A stretch of DNA of 64,000 nt. Source: an uncultured Nitrospirales bacterium. GTDB lineage: Bacteria; Nitrospirota; Nitrospiria; Nitrospirales; UBA8639. A program made the position numbers and the translations under genes. The notes below the pieces were generated by a model that ran no database searches, had not been told where the DNA came from, and saw nothing but the letters and a program-made list of their open reading frames with translations. Shown here piece after piece: positions 32,771 to 42,020 of this stretch. Where the stretch lies: positions 343,001 through 407,000 of the forward strand of contig OY282373.1 of NCBI GenBank assembly GCA_958295805.1. The letters are read 5' to 3'. Numbering within the stretch: the first letter of the stretch is position 1; every line of letters begins with the position of its first letter.

Positions 32771-35579
32771 CGAGGCACATACTTGTTTGAGATTGGTTAG
32801 ATTTGTTGTCGCTTCTTTCATGATATTGTCGTTTGATGCGCGAGTGGATCTTTTTCCACTCCTTATCCGAACCGAAACAAAGTTTACGGACATCGTCGGG
32901 TTTGAGTGTAAGCTTCTTTTTTCTTCGCCAGGAAATACCAAAGTTCGGTGCATAACAAGGGTTGATCCTGAAAGCATCAGGCAGATAATCACTCGATGAT
33001 TTTTGCTTGTTACTTCGCAACCATTGCAGCAAATTTTCTTGCCGGCAAATTCTCAAATATTTCATCGTCTCCTCATCCAAGTCTTCATCTGACGAGAAGT
33101 GATTGATCTCCGGTTCTCCTTGCCGGGGACTCTTATGTATCGCGGCAAAAAGGTTACCGAGACGCTCTACCACCAGATTTAACTGTTTTTCCGTTGGGCG
33201 AAAACGATCAAGTTTCTTGAAATAGGTTCTCGACGATTCCCAGATACACTTATTTTGCAGTTCAGAGCTAAATGGCAGCCGTCTTTCCTCTTGTTTAATC
33301 CATTCCTCAAAAATTTCGTAAAATACGCCCACCACCACACGGACATTTTCACCGGCTATACCGGCAATGTCGTTAAAACCGGAGTATGTTTTTGCTTTTC
33401 TATGCAAGGTACATAACCAATACAATGTGCCTCTTGAATAGTTGTGATACCAATCTTGTGCCGTAGAAGTGTTATCGTGCATGTTTTTTGCGACATGATC
33501 GGCATCCTTCCCTTGATTAACCATCACAGTGGCAACTGCTTGACGCAATAGATTCGGTTCGTTCCCCATCCACCGTATCAGGAGATGATCTGTCCTAAGT
33601 TGATGTTGTTCGCTTAGATGCTTAATCAATAGCTCGTTGCCTCGGTTTCCACAAATTTTTCGTGATTCTTCTTCAGGCGTGAGATATTCCAGAAAGTCCT
33701 GCGCTTTGCCGATGTGCCGAAAATGGGTCGAACTGGAAATATAGCAATTCACTAAAATTTCCGCGCGTTTCTTGAATTCATCAAACGTGATTCCCTCATC
33801 AAGAAAACAGGCACGGTAGTCATGAGTCACTTCAAGTTCCTGGTTGTCTGAGTCGGTCAATGTAGTTTTGATTCCATCATTACGTGCAAGTAATTTGTAG
33901 GTGACCGCATCACTGCGTTTAATGTGCTTGACCCGGGTATTGAGCATTTGTTGTTGGTGAGTTGCGTAATTTTCAACCTCATCAACGAATACCACAAAAT
34001 AGATGTTTTCTTCCTTTAGTTGTTCTGCCAGCAATTTCGTTAAGGTATTGCCTTGGAATAGGTAGGGCATTGGAGAGCAGCCGGGATTGTTGATGTACGC
34101 GCGAATTTCATACAAACGGGTATCTAGGTGCTTCAAAAAAACTTCCACGTTGCATTGCCCATCACTGGTCACACCAATTTCTCGACGCAAAACTCTGAAT
34201 AATTCTTCGGTTGATTTAACCCAGACGGATAGACCCCCAAAAGACTGCATGGCGTTTAGCGCTTTACGCAACACAACCATGTCGAAGAACAGGCCAAACA
34301 GGGTATTGTAATCCTTGTGTTTGTTTTCGTCAGGCACGTTAAATGCCTTTAGAAAATCGCTGTCTTGGCGAATCCACAAGCCAAGGTAGGGGAGTTCTCC
34401 GGGTTTTGGCATACGTCGGTTATTTTGTTGAAATACGATCAATTGAGTTTGATAGTCAAAATAACGGGCCATGGTGGTTTTACCCGTTCCTCGAGAACCG
34501 TAAACAATAACGGGCTGAAATCTTGTCAATTGTTCTTCTATCCTTGGGTAAATAGCTGAATAGTGACTGGCAATCTCCCGTGGACTCCAGTACTCAACGC
34601 TGAGATTAGGAAAAGGATTTTCCAAAGGCGTATCCCTGAAGTTCCTGCGCGCCTGATCTTTGCTCATCAAATAAGCAGATGAATCTTCTATGGCAGTTTT
34701 CAAATTCTGCAATGACTTGCCGAAATCCGATTCTTCAAATCCGTCTTTGACTGCCAGTATTTGCTCTTCTATGGCCAGCGCTTCGTCGTACCTGAATTTC
34801 GTGACAAAATCCTTCTCAATTTCCGGCCATTCGTCAGCTAGAATGGATTTTATCCTCTCGTTGACCTCAAAATTTCTGGTTGGAGGAATCATGGTGAGTA
34901 CAGGCAAAACACGTTTCTTCCCATATTTGTTCTGGAACTCTTCTTTTTGGATAAACTCCATGGCATAGCGACATCCTTCAATACTCTGTCGGTTCAACAG
35001 GCTGAAACACACAACGGTATTGCTCAACCAGGAGGTTGCCATGTAATAGGGGTCACTGAGTCCCGTTCTCGAATCAATCAATACATTGTCAAATTCCTCG
35101 ATCTCACAGTACAGTTTCAATGTGTCAAACAGTTTGTAACCTTTACTTTCATTCGGTGAAAAGAATTTATGCCAATCAAGTCTGTTGAGTCTTTCGGCAT
35201 AGCCTGTATCCAGTTGTTTGCCTGCAGGCATCAAAAAAATCTCGCCCTTATTGGCACCAGGCAAGGCATCCAGAAGAGTGCTTCGCAGCATATAGTCCCG
35301 CAAATCCCATTCATACACTTCATCAGGCGTTTGTGCGCGGTGTTGTTGCCAAGCTTCACAAAGATCAATAAACCCCCCTTTTATTGCCGAATCGACTACC
35401 GGGTTTTCCTTAAACAGTCCGCTACTGTGTTGCCCGGGTCCCTCAAGATCAAGGTCAATAATCAGAACTTTTCTCCCCTGCATCGCCTGCCAGCAAGCAA
35501 GGTTGGCAAGCACTGTACTGCGTCCCACTCCTCCCTTGTAAGAGTAGAAGGATACGAATTGAGTTGGTTGTTCAGACAT
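32763..35579 (-). CDS. fused KGGVGR-type ParA-like ATPase and ORC/CDC6-like AAA ATPase
   Basis: 938 residues with two P-loop domains. Residues 1-300 are ParA/MinD/Mrp-like: deviant Walker A 'YKGGVGRST' (14-22, keeping signature Lys15 but with Arg for the usual second Lys), a switch segment 'IIDLDLEGPG' (40-49), and Walker B 'NVLIDSRTGLSD' (165-176). Residues about 330-620 are an AAA domain: 'VYGSRGTGKTT' (359-369), Walker B 'FVDEVENY' (531-538), then 'VKHIKRSD', as in ORC/CDC6-type ATPases. The rest (620-938) is helical and ends in a basic tail. It lies between two unknown genes (3-base gap, 8-base overlap). Probably the NTP-driven core of a conflict system. Confidence 0.82.
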   Translation of the reverse strand: MSEQPTQFVSFYSYKGGVGRSTVLANLACWQAMQGRKVLIIDLDLEGPGQHSSGLFKENPVVDSAIKGGFIDLCEAWQQHRAQTPDEVYEWDLRDYMLRSTLLDALPGANKGEIFLMPAGKQLDTGYAERLNRLDWHKFFSPNESKGYKLFDTLKLYCEIEEFDNVLIDSRTGLSDPYYMATSWLSNTVVCFSLLNRQSIEGCRYAMEFIQKEEFQNKYGKKRVLPVLTMIPPTRNFEVNERIKSILADEWPEIEKDFVTKFRYDEALAIEEQILAVKDGFEESDFGKSLQNLKTAIEDSSAYLMSKDQARRNFRDTPLENPFPNLSVEYWSPREIASHYSAIYPRIEEQLTRFQPVIVYGSRGTGKTTMARYFDYQTQLIVFQQNNRRMPKPGELPYLGLWIRQDSDFLKAFNVPDENKHKDYNTLFGLFFDMVVLRKALNAMQSFGGLSVWVKSTEELFRVLRREIGVTSDGQCNVEVFLKHLDTRLYEIRAYINNPGCSPMPYLFQGNTLTKLLAEQLKEENIYFVVFVDEVENYATHQQQMLNTRVKHIKRSDAVTYKLLARNDGIKTTLTDSDNQELEVTHDYRACFLDEGITFDEFKKRAEILVNCYISSSTHFRHIGKAQDFLEYLTPEEESRKICGNRGNELLIKHLSEQHQLRTDHLLIRWMGNEPNLLRQAVATVMVNQGKDADHVAKNMHDNTSTAQDWYHNYSRGTLYWLCTLHRKAKTYSGFNDIAGIAGENVRVVVGVFYEIFEEWIKQEERRLPFSSELQNKCIWESSRTYFKKLDRFRPTEKQLNLVVERLGNLFAAIHKSPRQGEPEINHFSSDEDLDEETMKYLRICRQENLLQWLRSNKQKSSSDYLPDAFRINPCYAPNFGISWRRKKKLTLKPDDVRKLCFGSDKEWKKIHSRIKRQYHERSDNKSNQSQTSMCLDA

Positions 35580-35582
35580 TGT

Positions 35583-36587
35583 TCAGGCTGCCTGCGGTGT
35601 AGCCCCGGCATAATGGTTCTTCATGTATTGAACCCCGGATGAGGTTGTAGGATCGGTTTTGAACATATTGGTTTCTTTGTCATAGGGTGGTTGGATCAGT
35701 TTGGCAATCTCTCGACCCAGTAACGATCTTTTTCTCTCATCCAGGCATTTGAAACTTTTCAAATCAAACAATTCACTAGCTTCAAGCAGTGCTCTGCCGA
35801 GCGGCTCTTTTTTATTGCTGGGTAAGCTGTAGAAGAACTGTCCCTGAGTCCTTAGAATATCATCAACCAATTCTCTCTGGCATCTCTTTTGTTCCTCAAT
35901 ATCGGTCTCGGTCATCCTATTTCCACACAGGCGTAAACGGTGTAAGAAATACTGGTTGTAAAAAGTGTTCGGCAGGTTCCCCCTGTCCAGGGTCCACTGG
36001 AACAACTGCATGGTTTTCCCTGCATCCCACTTCAGGTGTTGGGTGACAATCAACATAAGTTCAAATTGAGCTTCGTTATTCTCACCACTTGATCCCAGAA
36101 TATTTTCGTACAGTCTTATCCATCGCTCATCTGACCACAGATTCCAAATATGTACCAAACTCAAATTCTGGGCGTACACCAGATTTTTTTCTTGCTCAGC
36201 ATATTGAGCATACGGAGTTTCTCCCAGATTTTGAGCGTTCAGTTCTTCTTGCCAACGATCTTTCTCTTTGCCAAACACTTCTTCATGGTGGTGGTTAAAC
36301 TGACGGATGAGGTAAGTGAGTTCACATAGACCTTTCGCACGAGTGTGATCGGCTCTATCGGGGTCTCGCCACTCTTTGAATAACTGAAAACAAGCATTCC
36401 AGAAAATCGTTTTATCATCAAGGTCATTGACAAGGCGTTGAAGGATATCCGTCGGAAATTCTTCGATAAAACGGTCACTGATTGGCGGCGGCGCTTCGTC
36501 GAAATTGCCCAGCAAGCGATTGCGGACATACAACACCGCCGTAGTCTCATCCTTGAAGAATTGCTGGATTATTTGTTGTTCGTCCAT
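35583..36587 (-). CDS. unknown helical protein, operon with KGGVGR ATPase
   Basis: 334 residues, almost wholly helical and acidic. It has no signal peptide, no membrane segment and no catalytic motif I recognise. Segments such as 'EEFPTDILQRLVNDLDDKTIFWNACFQLFKEW' and 'LVDDILRTQGQFFYSLPSNKKEPLGRALLEASELFD' look like a helical repeat or adaptor. It starts 7 bases after the 244-residue gene and ends 3 bases before the large ATPase, so all three are translated together. It is probably a structural or signalling partner of the ATPase. Confidence 0.7.
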   Translation of the reverse strand: MDEQQIIQQFFKDETTAVLYVRNRLLGNFDEAPPPISDRFIEEFPTDILQRLVNDLDDKTIFWNACFQLFKEWRDPDRADHTRAKGLCELTYLIRQFNHHHEEVFGKEKDRWQEELNAQNLGETPYAQYAEQEKNLVYAQNLSLVHIWNLWSDERWIRLYENILGSSGENNEAQFELMLIVTQHLKWDAGKTMQLFQWTLDRGNLPNTFYNQYFLHRLRLCGNRMTETDIEEQKRCQRELVDDILRTQGQFFYSLPSNKKEPLGRALLEASELFDLKSFKCLDERKRSLLGREIAKLIQPPYDKETNMFKTDPTTSSGVQYMKNHYAGATPQAA

Positions 36588-36594
36588 ACAATTT

Positions 36595-37329
36595 TTACCC
36601 TCGGATCCTTTGCGCGTTGTTTTTATAATAGTTGTCCATGTTTACTTCTACTTTTTGACGGATGAAGAGACCATCGACACATTTAATCGCATCGCTATCG
36701 ACCTCTTCCAAACACAGCCATTCCTCCATGTCTGGTTCGCCTGTTTCCAGGCTTCGTGTTCTGCCGGGCTCTTGCCCCGGCGTTTGATGAAAGTAGAATG
36801 CCAGACCAGCATCCAGTGCGTTAGGCTTGACACAGTCTATATTATGCAATTCCAGACAAAAAACAGGCGTATGCAACTGAATCCCGCGCCAATGATACAA
36901 GCCTAAACGACACACCAAATCATGGATATCACGCTCCGATTGGAGGGTTAAGCGGTCTATGGTAACCCACCTCTTTCCGCGTTTCTGATCTTTTTCAAGT
37001 TTTTCCCAGAGTTGGGGAAAGTCATCGGCATCTATCATGTCAAATTGTGAATCATCCCTTAATCTCTTCAGAGAGTAGGCAAGGCTGATCTTTCTGTTAT
37101 TTCTTGGGATTTGACATTTTTGGGCTAACTCTGAACGGGCCGGTACAGGCTGTTTCCCGGATGCGATATTCAAGAGAGAGTAGTCAGGGTGTGCAAGAAT
37201 CTTCTGGGTAATTTCGTCGGGAAGGTGTTGCCAATTTTCGTATTGCAGTGCTTTCTGTACCGATACTTGTGAAATATCACCGCCACGGACCAGTCCATAC
37301 GCTCCCTCTATTGTCTCAAAATATGGCAT
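36595..37329 (-). CDS. unknown protein, first gene of the KGGVGR operon
   Basis: 244 residues. The N-terminal part ('YFETIEGAYGLVRGGDISQVSVQKALQYENWQHLPDEITQKIL') is helical. The middle ('RKISLAYSLKRLRDDSQFDMIDADDFPQLWEKL') is charged. The C-terminal half is mixed, with 'QLHTPVFCLELHNIDCVKPNALDAGLAFYFHQTP', which could be a small alpha/beta domain. No known family was recognised. It opens the minus-strand operon; the 152 bases upstream, before the antiporter gene, are AT-rich and should hold the promoter, though no strong consensus pair was found. Confidence 0.65.
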   Translation of the reverse strand: MPYFETIEGAYGLVRGGDISQVSVQKALQYENWQHLPDEITQKILAHPDYSLLNIASGKQPVPARSELAQKCQIPRNNRKISLAYSLKRLRDDSQFDMIDADDFPQLWEKLEKDQKRGKRWVTIDRLTLQSERDIHDLVCRLGLYHWRGIQLHTPVFCLELHNIDCVKPNALDAGLAFYFHQTPGQEPGRTRSLETGEPDMEEWLCLEEVDSDAIKCVDGLFIRQKVEVNMDNYYKNNAQRIRG

Positions 37330-37481
37330 AACGATAAACGCAATCCTCGTTTCCGAGTGTGTTCCTTTCTCCTTTTAATCTTCCTGTTTGAACCCATTCA
37401 TATTATCCGCAAAGAGGGAGAGCCTTTCAATTCCAGCGGATTCACCATTGTCTTTCTGCGTGGCGTGAGCATGAACGGGAC

Positions 37482-39479
37482 CTATTCAGTTTTTGGATCG
37501 ACAAGAAGTCCGATGGCTCGACGAATAGCGTCTCGGGTGCCGAGCAGCACCACGACGTCCTCGGCTTCGAGAACGGTGGTATCGGAAGGGGTGGGATGGG
37601 TGACCCCGGCACGCATGAGGGCCATGACGGATGCCCCGGTCCTTGAGTGAAGAGCCAAATCATTCAGCGTCCGGCCGAGAGCCGGGGAGTCTTCATCAAT
37701 TCGGCACGTCTGGACGTCAACGTCTCTGAGGGTGCCGGTCCGAAGGTGGTGAGTCAGTTCAGACTGTTCTCCTCGTCTGAGAAGCGCGTAGCCTTCGCGA
37801 CGAATGTGTTCCGCCTTTTCAAGGATGACGTGTTTCGGAAGGCCAAACAACTGGAGGACCAGAACGGACATTTCAATGGACGTTTCAAATTCTTCGGGAA
37901 TGATCTCGTCGGCTCCGAGTTGATGCAATTCGTCGATCTCGTTGAGATACCGCGTTCGAACAATCGTGTGAATCGTCGGGTTGAGGCTTTTCGCCAGTTG
38001 GACGATCCGCCGGGACCCGAAGGGGTCGGACACGGCGACCACCAGGACTTTTGCCGCTTGGACGTGGACCTGGTGTAACACCGTGGGGTTGGTGGCGTCA
38101 CCGTAGTGCAGGGGGGTGCCGCTTCCGATTTCGAGTTGAACGACTTCGCCTCGCATGTCCAATACGACGTGGGGAATCGCAAATTCGCGAAGAACTCGGG
38201 CGAGATTGCGGCCGTTCAAGCCGTATCCAACGATAATGACGTGATCGCTGAGTTTGAATTGGACGGGTTCCGTGCGCAGGGACACCCGTCCGGGGAACCA
38301 GTGGTGCAACCGTTGCACGGCTTCGACCCGTCGGGCGATTTTGGGAGACCATTGAATCAGGAACGGCGTCATGATCATCGTGAGTACGGAGACGGCGAGA
38401 AAAATATTGTACGTTTCATGAGAGAGCAGATCGACCTTCAGTCCTTCTTGCGCCAGGATAAAGGCAAATTCTCCGACTTGCGCCAACGCCACGCCGGCCA
38501 GGATCGCTGATCGAAGAGGCGCACCGGCGGCGACAACGGCCACGGCTCCCGTCACAAATTTTCCAACGACAATTGCGCCGACCAAGGTCATGATCAGCAG
38601 GGGATACGCCACAAGCACCGTTGGGTCCATGAGCATGCCGATCGAGACAAAAAACAAGCCGTTGAAACTATCTCGAAACGGAAGAACGTCGGCGATGGCC
38701 TGGTGGCTGTATTCTGATTCAGAAATGAGGAATCCGGCGATAAACGCTCCGAGTGCCAACGATAACCCCACCAGTGAAGTCAACCACGCGGTGCCCAGGC
38801 AAAGGACGACGATGGTCAGGAGAAATAGTTCCCGGCTTCTCGTCCGGACGATCTGTTCAAGGAGCTTGGGCACAAAGACGCGGGCGGCCAGCACAATCAC
38901 GATCACCAGGACGAGCGATTTTCCGAGGGTGAACAGAATGCGACCGATTCCCTCCGCTTCCTGATTGGCCAAAAGAGGAGTCATGAGCATCATCGGGACG
39001 ATGGCCAAGTCTTGAAAGATTAAAATGCCGATGGTGGATCGTCCGTGGAGGGTGTCGTGTTCTCCCCGTTCGGCCAACGTTTTCAGGACGATGGCCGTGC
39101 TGCTCAGGGTGACTAATAATCCCCAGAAGATGGCCGCGTTGATATCCATGTGAAACAGCATTGCACTACTGACGAATACGATCAGCACGCCTGCAATCTG
39201 GGCGGACCCGCCCACGACAAACAAGAGCTTCGAGGATTTCAATCTGGCCAGCGAAAATTCCAGCCCGATCGTGAACAGCAGGAGTATGACCCCGATCTCA
39301 GCTAGCACGTGAACTTGTTCTCGATCGGAAATGAGGTTGAGCCCGTGGGGACCGACCAGCGTCCCGGCCACGAGGAACCCGGCAATGGAGGGCAAGTTGA
39401 GCTTTTGAAACAGGAAGATCACCACGATGGACACGGAAAAAATAAGGATGATGTCCCTGAGTGCGCTGATTTCGTCCAT
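37482..39479 (-). CDS. CPA2 monovalent cation:proton antiporter with TrkA-N and TrkA-C (KefB/YbaL type)
   Basis: 665 residues from an ATG with an AAGGA site. Residues 1-385 form a 12-13 helix Na+/H+ exchanger domain, including 'GFLVAGTLVGPHGLNLI' and 'GLSLALGAFIAGFLISESEY'. Around 410 a Rossmann RCK/TrkA-N domain begins, 'HVIIVGYGLNGRNLARVL', and a TrkA-C domain (about 575-660, 'RIDEDSPALGRTLNDLALHSRTGASVMALMRAG') closes the protein. It exports K+ under nucleotide or stress control. The glutathione-binding ancillary gene of true KefB/KefC is absent, so a YbaL-like or general CPA2 role is safer. Confidence 0.9.
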   Translation of the reverse strand: MDEISALRDIILIFSVSIVVIFLFQKLNLPSIAGFLVAGTLVGPHGLNLISDREQVHVLAEIGVILLLFTIGLEFSLARLKSSKLLFVVGGSAQIAGVLIVFVSSAMLFHMDINAAIFWGLLVTLSSTAIVLKTLAERGEHDTLHGRSTIGILIFQDLAIVPMMLMTPLLANQEAEGIGRILFTLGKSLVLVIVIVLAARVFVPKLLEQIVRTRSRELFLLTIVVLCLGTAWLTSLVGLSLALGAFIAGFLISESEYSHQAIADVLPFRDSFNGLFFVSIGMLMDPTVLVAYPLLIMTLVGAIVVGKFVTGAVAVVAAGAPLRSAILAGVALAQVGEFAFILAQEGLKVDLLSHETYNIFLAVSVLTMIMTPFLIQWSPKIARRVEAVQRLHHWFPGRVSLRTEPVQFKLSDHVIIVGYGLNGRNLARVLREFAIPHVVLDMRGEVVQLEIGSGTPLHYGDATNPTVLHQVHVQAAKVLVVAVSDPFGSRRIVQLAKSLNPTIHTIVRTRYLNEIDELHQLGADEIIPEEFETSIEMSVLVLQLFGLPKHVILEKAEHIRREGYALLRRGEQSELTHHLRTGTLRDVDVQTCRIDEDSPALGRTLNDLALHSRTGASVMALMRAGVTHPTPSDTTVLEAEDVVVLLGTRDAIRRAIGLLVDPKTE

Positions 39480-39685
39480 ACGTCCTTTTAGTGGAAAGCG
39501 AAAGAAGTGACGGAACCGTTGACCACCTCTGGCGCCCTTGCCTCTTGCTCCCGTGAGACGCCCTTCTTCCTCGTCCCGATCGGAACGACCGTGCAACAAC
39601 AAGGCCGTTCAGGAAACACGGACCGCGTCAGCAGGGATTCCCATGCTTTGGTTGTGAGGACACCGGCCGCTGTTTTGTGGAACGG

Positions 39686-39730
39686 CGAAGCTTGCCCTGA
39701 GGCTCCCCTGAGCTTCGAAGGGCCTCGAAG
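39686..39730. repeat. GC-rich dispersed repeat fragment before leuD stop
   Basis: The 253-base gap between the antiporter start and the leuD stop has no gene. It holds CGAAGCTTGCCCTGAG followed by CCCTGAGCTTCGAAGGG and CCTCGAAGGG. These blocks are related to the element at 57171-57196 and to the common 'CTTCGAxxCTCAGG' type of intergenic repeat. The remaining upstream part shows nothing. Confidence 0.4.
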
Positions 39731-39732
39731 GG

Positions 39733-40356
39733 TTACGAACAGAGGTCTTGAAACAGCCAGGGAACTTCCTGTTTTCGTCGTGCGACGTAGTGCTCAATAT
39801 CTTGTTCGCGTTGGAGGGTTAACCCTATCGAGTCCAACCCATGCAGGAGGAAATCTTTTCGAAAGGCGTCGATCGAGAATGAAAACGTCGATTCCTGCGG
39901 CGTCGAGACCGTTTGAGAAGGTAAGTCGATCGTCAGGTGGCCCTGCGGATTCGCGCCCACGTAATCAAAGAGGGTTTGAACGTCTTGTGCCGTCAAGACA
40001 ATAGGGAGAATGCCGTTTTGTAAACAATTATTGTAAAAAATGTCGGCAAAACTGGGAGCGAGAATAGAACGAATCCCATAATCCAGGAGAGCCCAGGGCG
40101 CGTGCTCTCTGGAAGAGCCGCAGCCGAAATTCTCACGAGTCAGCAGAATGGTGGCATCGGCGTACCGGGGTTGATTCATGAAGAAATCGGGATCGGGCGA
40201 GCCGTCCGGGAGCCGTCGCCAATCGGCAAAGAGCCCCTCTTTCAATCCGGTTCGATGAATGGTTTTCAAATATTGTTTGGGGATAATCTGATCGGTATCG
40301 ACGTTCACGCGATCCAGCGTCGCCACTCGTCCGGTATGGGTCGTAAAGGCGATCAT
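39733..40356 (-). CDS. leuD: 3-isopropylmalate dehydratase small subunit
   Basis: 207 residues. LeuD swivelling domain: '[23 protein letters not shown]' near the start, '[26 protein letters not shown]' in the middle, and '[19 protein letters not shown]' are diagnostic. With LeuC it isomerises 2-isopropylmalate to 3-isopropylmalate in leucine synthesis. The ATG at 40356 is 7 bases after the leuC stop; an in-frame extension to 40503 lies inside leuC and is not used. Cytoplasmic. Confidence 0.95.
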   Translation of the reverse strand: MIAFTTHTGRVATLDRVNVDTDQIIPKQYLKTIHRTGLKEGLFADWRRLPDGSPDPDFFMNQPRYADATILLTRENFGCGSSREHAPWALLDYGIRSILAPSFADIFYNNCLQNGILPIVLTAQDVQTLFDYVGANPQGHLTIDLPSQTVSTPQESTFSFSIDAFRKDFLLHGLDSIGLTLQREQDIEHYVARRKQEVPWLFQDLCS

Positions 40357-40363
40357 GACGGAC

Positions 40364-41767
40364 TCAGGACCAATGACGAATATCGACGAAACGTCCGGCG
40401 ATGGCCGCGGCCGCGGCCATCGCCGGGGAGACCAGGTGCGTCCGGCCGCCTTTTCCCTGCCGGCCTTCAAAATTCCTGTTACTGGTTGACGCACAACGCT
40501 CACCGGGTTGAAGAATATCGGCGTTCATGGCCAAACACATGCTACAGCCGGATTCTCGCCATTCCGCTCCTGCGGCTCGAAAGACGGCGTCCAATCCTTC
40601 TTCTTCGGCTTGTTGTTTGACGAGACCTGACCCGGGGACCACCATCGCATGCACGCCGGGGGCGACCATTCTTCCTTTGAAATAGGAAGCCGCCTCGCGT
40701 AAATCTTCAATGCGGGAATTCGTGCACGATCCGATAAACACCCGATCAATTTTGATATCCACAATCGGGGTGCCAGGAGTCAGAGCCATGTAGATCAGCG
40801 CCCGTTCAGTGGACTCCTGCATCTCCGCGTCGGCATAGGAGTCAGGGTCCGGCACGGTACCGTCCACGCCCGTCACCATGCCTGGATTCGTCCCCCACGT
40901 GACTTGAGGCGACACGTCTTCTCCGTTCACCGTGACGACGCGGTCGTAGGTGGCTCCGGGGTCCGTCTGTAACCCCTGCCAATGGGCGACGGCCTGGGCC
41001 CAGAGGTCCTCAGCGGGAGCCATGGGCCGCCCCCTGACGTAGGAAAAGGTGGTCTCGTCCGGGGCAATCATCCCGGCGCGGGCACCGGCCTCAATCGACA
41101 TATTGCAGAGGGTCATCCGGCCTTCCATCGATAAAGAGCGAACTGCGTCGCCCGTGTATTCCACCACGTACCCCGTTCCGCCGGAAGTGCCGAGGTGCCC
41201 GATAATGGCCAGAATCATATCTTTAGGCGAACAATGGGGAGAGACGTGACCCTCCACCCGGATTTGCATGGTGTGCGGTCGTTTTTGAATCAAGCATTGC
41301 GTGGCCAACACGTGTTCGACTTCACTCGTGCCGATACCGAAAGCCAAGGCTCCGAAGGCTCCATGGGTGGACGTATGAGAATCGCCGCACACAATCGTCA
41401 TGCCGGGCAAGGTCAACCCTTGTTCAGGGCCAATCACGTGTACGATGCCTTGACGAACGTCATCCATCGCGAACACCGGAATGCCGAATTCAGTACAGTG
41501 ACGTTGAAGAGTTTGCACTTGCAGGCGACTCAGCGGGTCAGGAATGCCTAACGCGCGGTCGGTGGTCGGGACGTTATGGTCTGGAACCGCGAGGGTCGCC
41601 ATTGGACGACAAGGCCGTCGTCCGGCAAGTCTGAGCCCTTCAAAGGCTTGAGGAGACGTCACTTCGTGGACCAAGTGCCGGTCAATATACAACAGCGTCG
41701 TTCCATCTGCCTCTTCGTGAACCACGTGCGAGTCCCAGATTTTGTCGAACAACGTTTGTGGTGCCAT
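40364..41767 (-). CDS. leuC: 3-isopropylmalate dehydratase large subunit
   Basis: 467 residues of the aconitase family. The three 4Fe-4S ligands are in '[18 protein letters not shown]' and '[10 protein letters not shown]', and '[32 protein letters not shown]' is the characteristic N-domain motif. The ATG at 41767 has an AAAGGGGAG ribosome site; the open frame to 41815 lacks one. It is transcribed with leuD. The upstream 41768-41870 region shows no leader-peptide attenuator or T-box that I can see. Other leu genes are outside the window. Confidence 0.95.
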   Translation of the reverse strand: MAPQTLFDKIWDSHVVHEEADGTTLLYIDRHLVHEVTSPQAFEGLRLAGRRPCRPMATLAVPDHNVPTTDRALGIPDPLSRLQVQTLQRHCTEFGIPVFAMDDVRQGIVHVIGPEQGLTLPGMTIVCGDSHTSTHGAFGALAFGIGTSEVEHVLATQCLIQKRPHTMQIRVEGHVSPHCSPKDMILAIIGHLGTSGGTGYVVEYTGDAVRSLSMEGRMTLCNMSIEAGARAGMIAPDETTFSYVRGRPMAPAEDLWAQAVAHWQGLQTDPGATYDRVVTVNGEDVSPQVTWGTNPGMVTGVDGTVPDPDSYADAEMQESTERALIYMALTPGTPIVDIKIDRVFIGSCTNSRIEDLREAASYFKGRMVAPGVHAMVVPGSGLVKQQAEEEGLDAVFRAAGAEWRESGCSMCLAMNADILQPGERCASTSNRNFEGRQGKGGRTHLVSPAMAAAAAIAGRFVDIRHWS

Positions 41768-41871
41768 GACGAACTCCCCTTTGTCCGCGGGAACTATGGC
41801 GCAGAGTGGACGCAACGTGCAACCCCGCCATTCGGCAGATGGCTGACGGACGAATACGATTCAGGGCTATT

Positions 41872-41900
41872 TTGAGGTCATGCGAGAGTTCTGCTATACT
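41872..41900 (+). promoter_or_regulatory. sigma-70 promoter of the mreB operon
   Basis: TTGAGG (41872-41877), a 17-base spacer, then TATACT (41895-41900). Transcription would begin near 41907 and leave a leader of about 115 bases before mreB. The leader has no recognised riboswitch. Confidence 0.7.
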
Positions 41901-42020
41901 TGAAAACTATTTTGTTTGAAGAACGAATCTCTGCACGTGCGGCGTGAGTGCATGGGGGGCCGTCCTCCCAAGACGTGGGTCAGAGCGCAACGCGGTTCCA
42001 CGTGAAGGGGTTCACCACAC

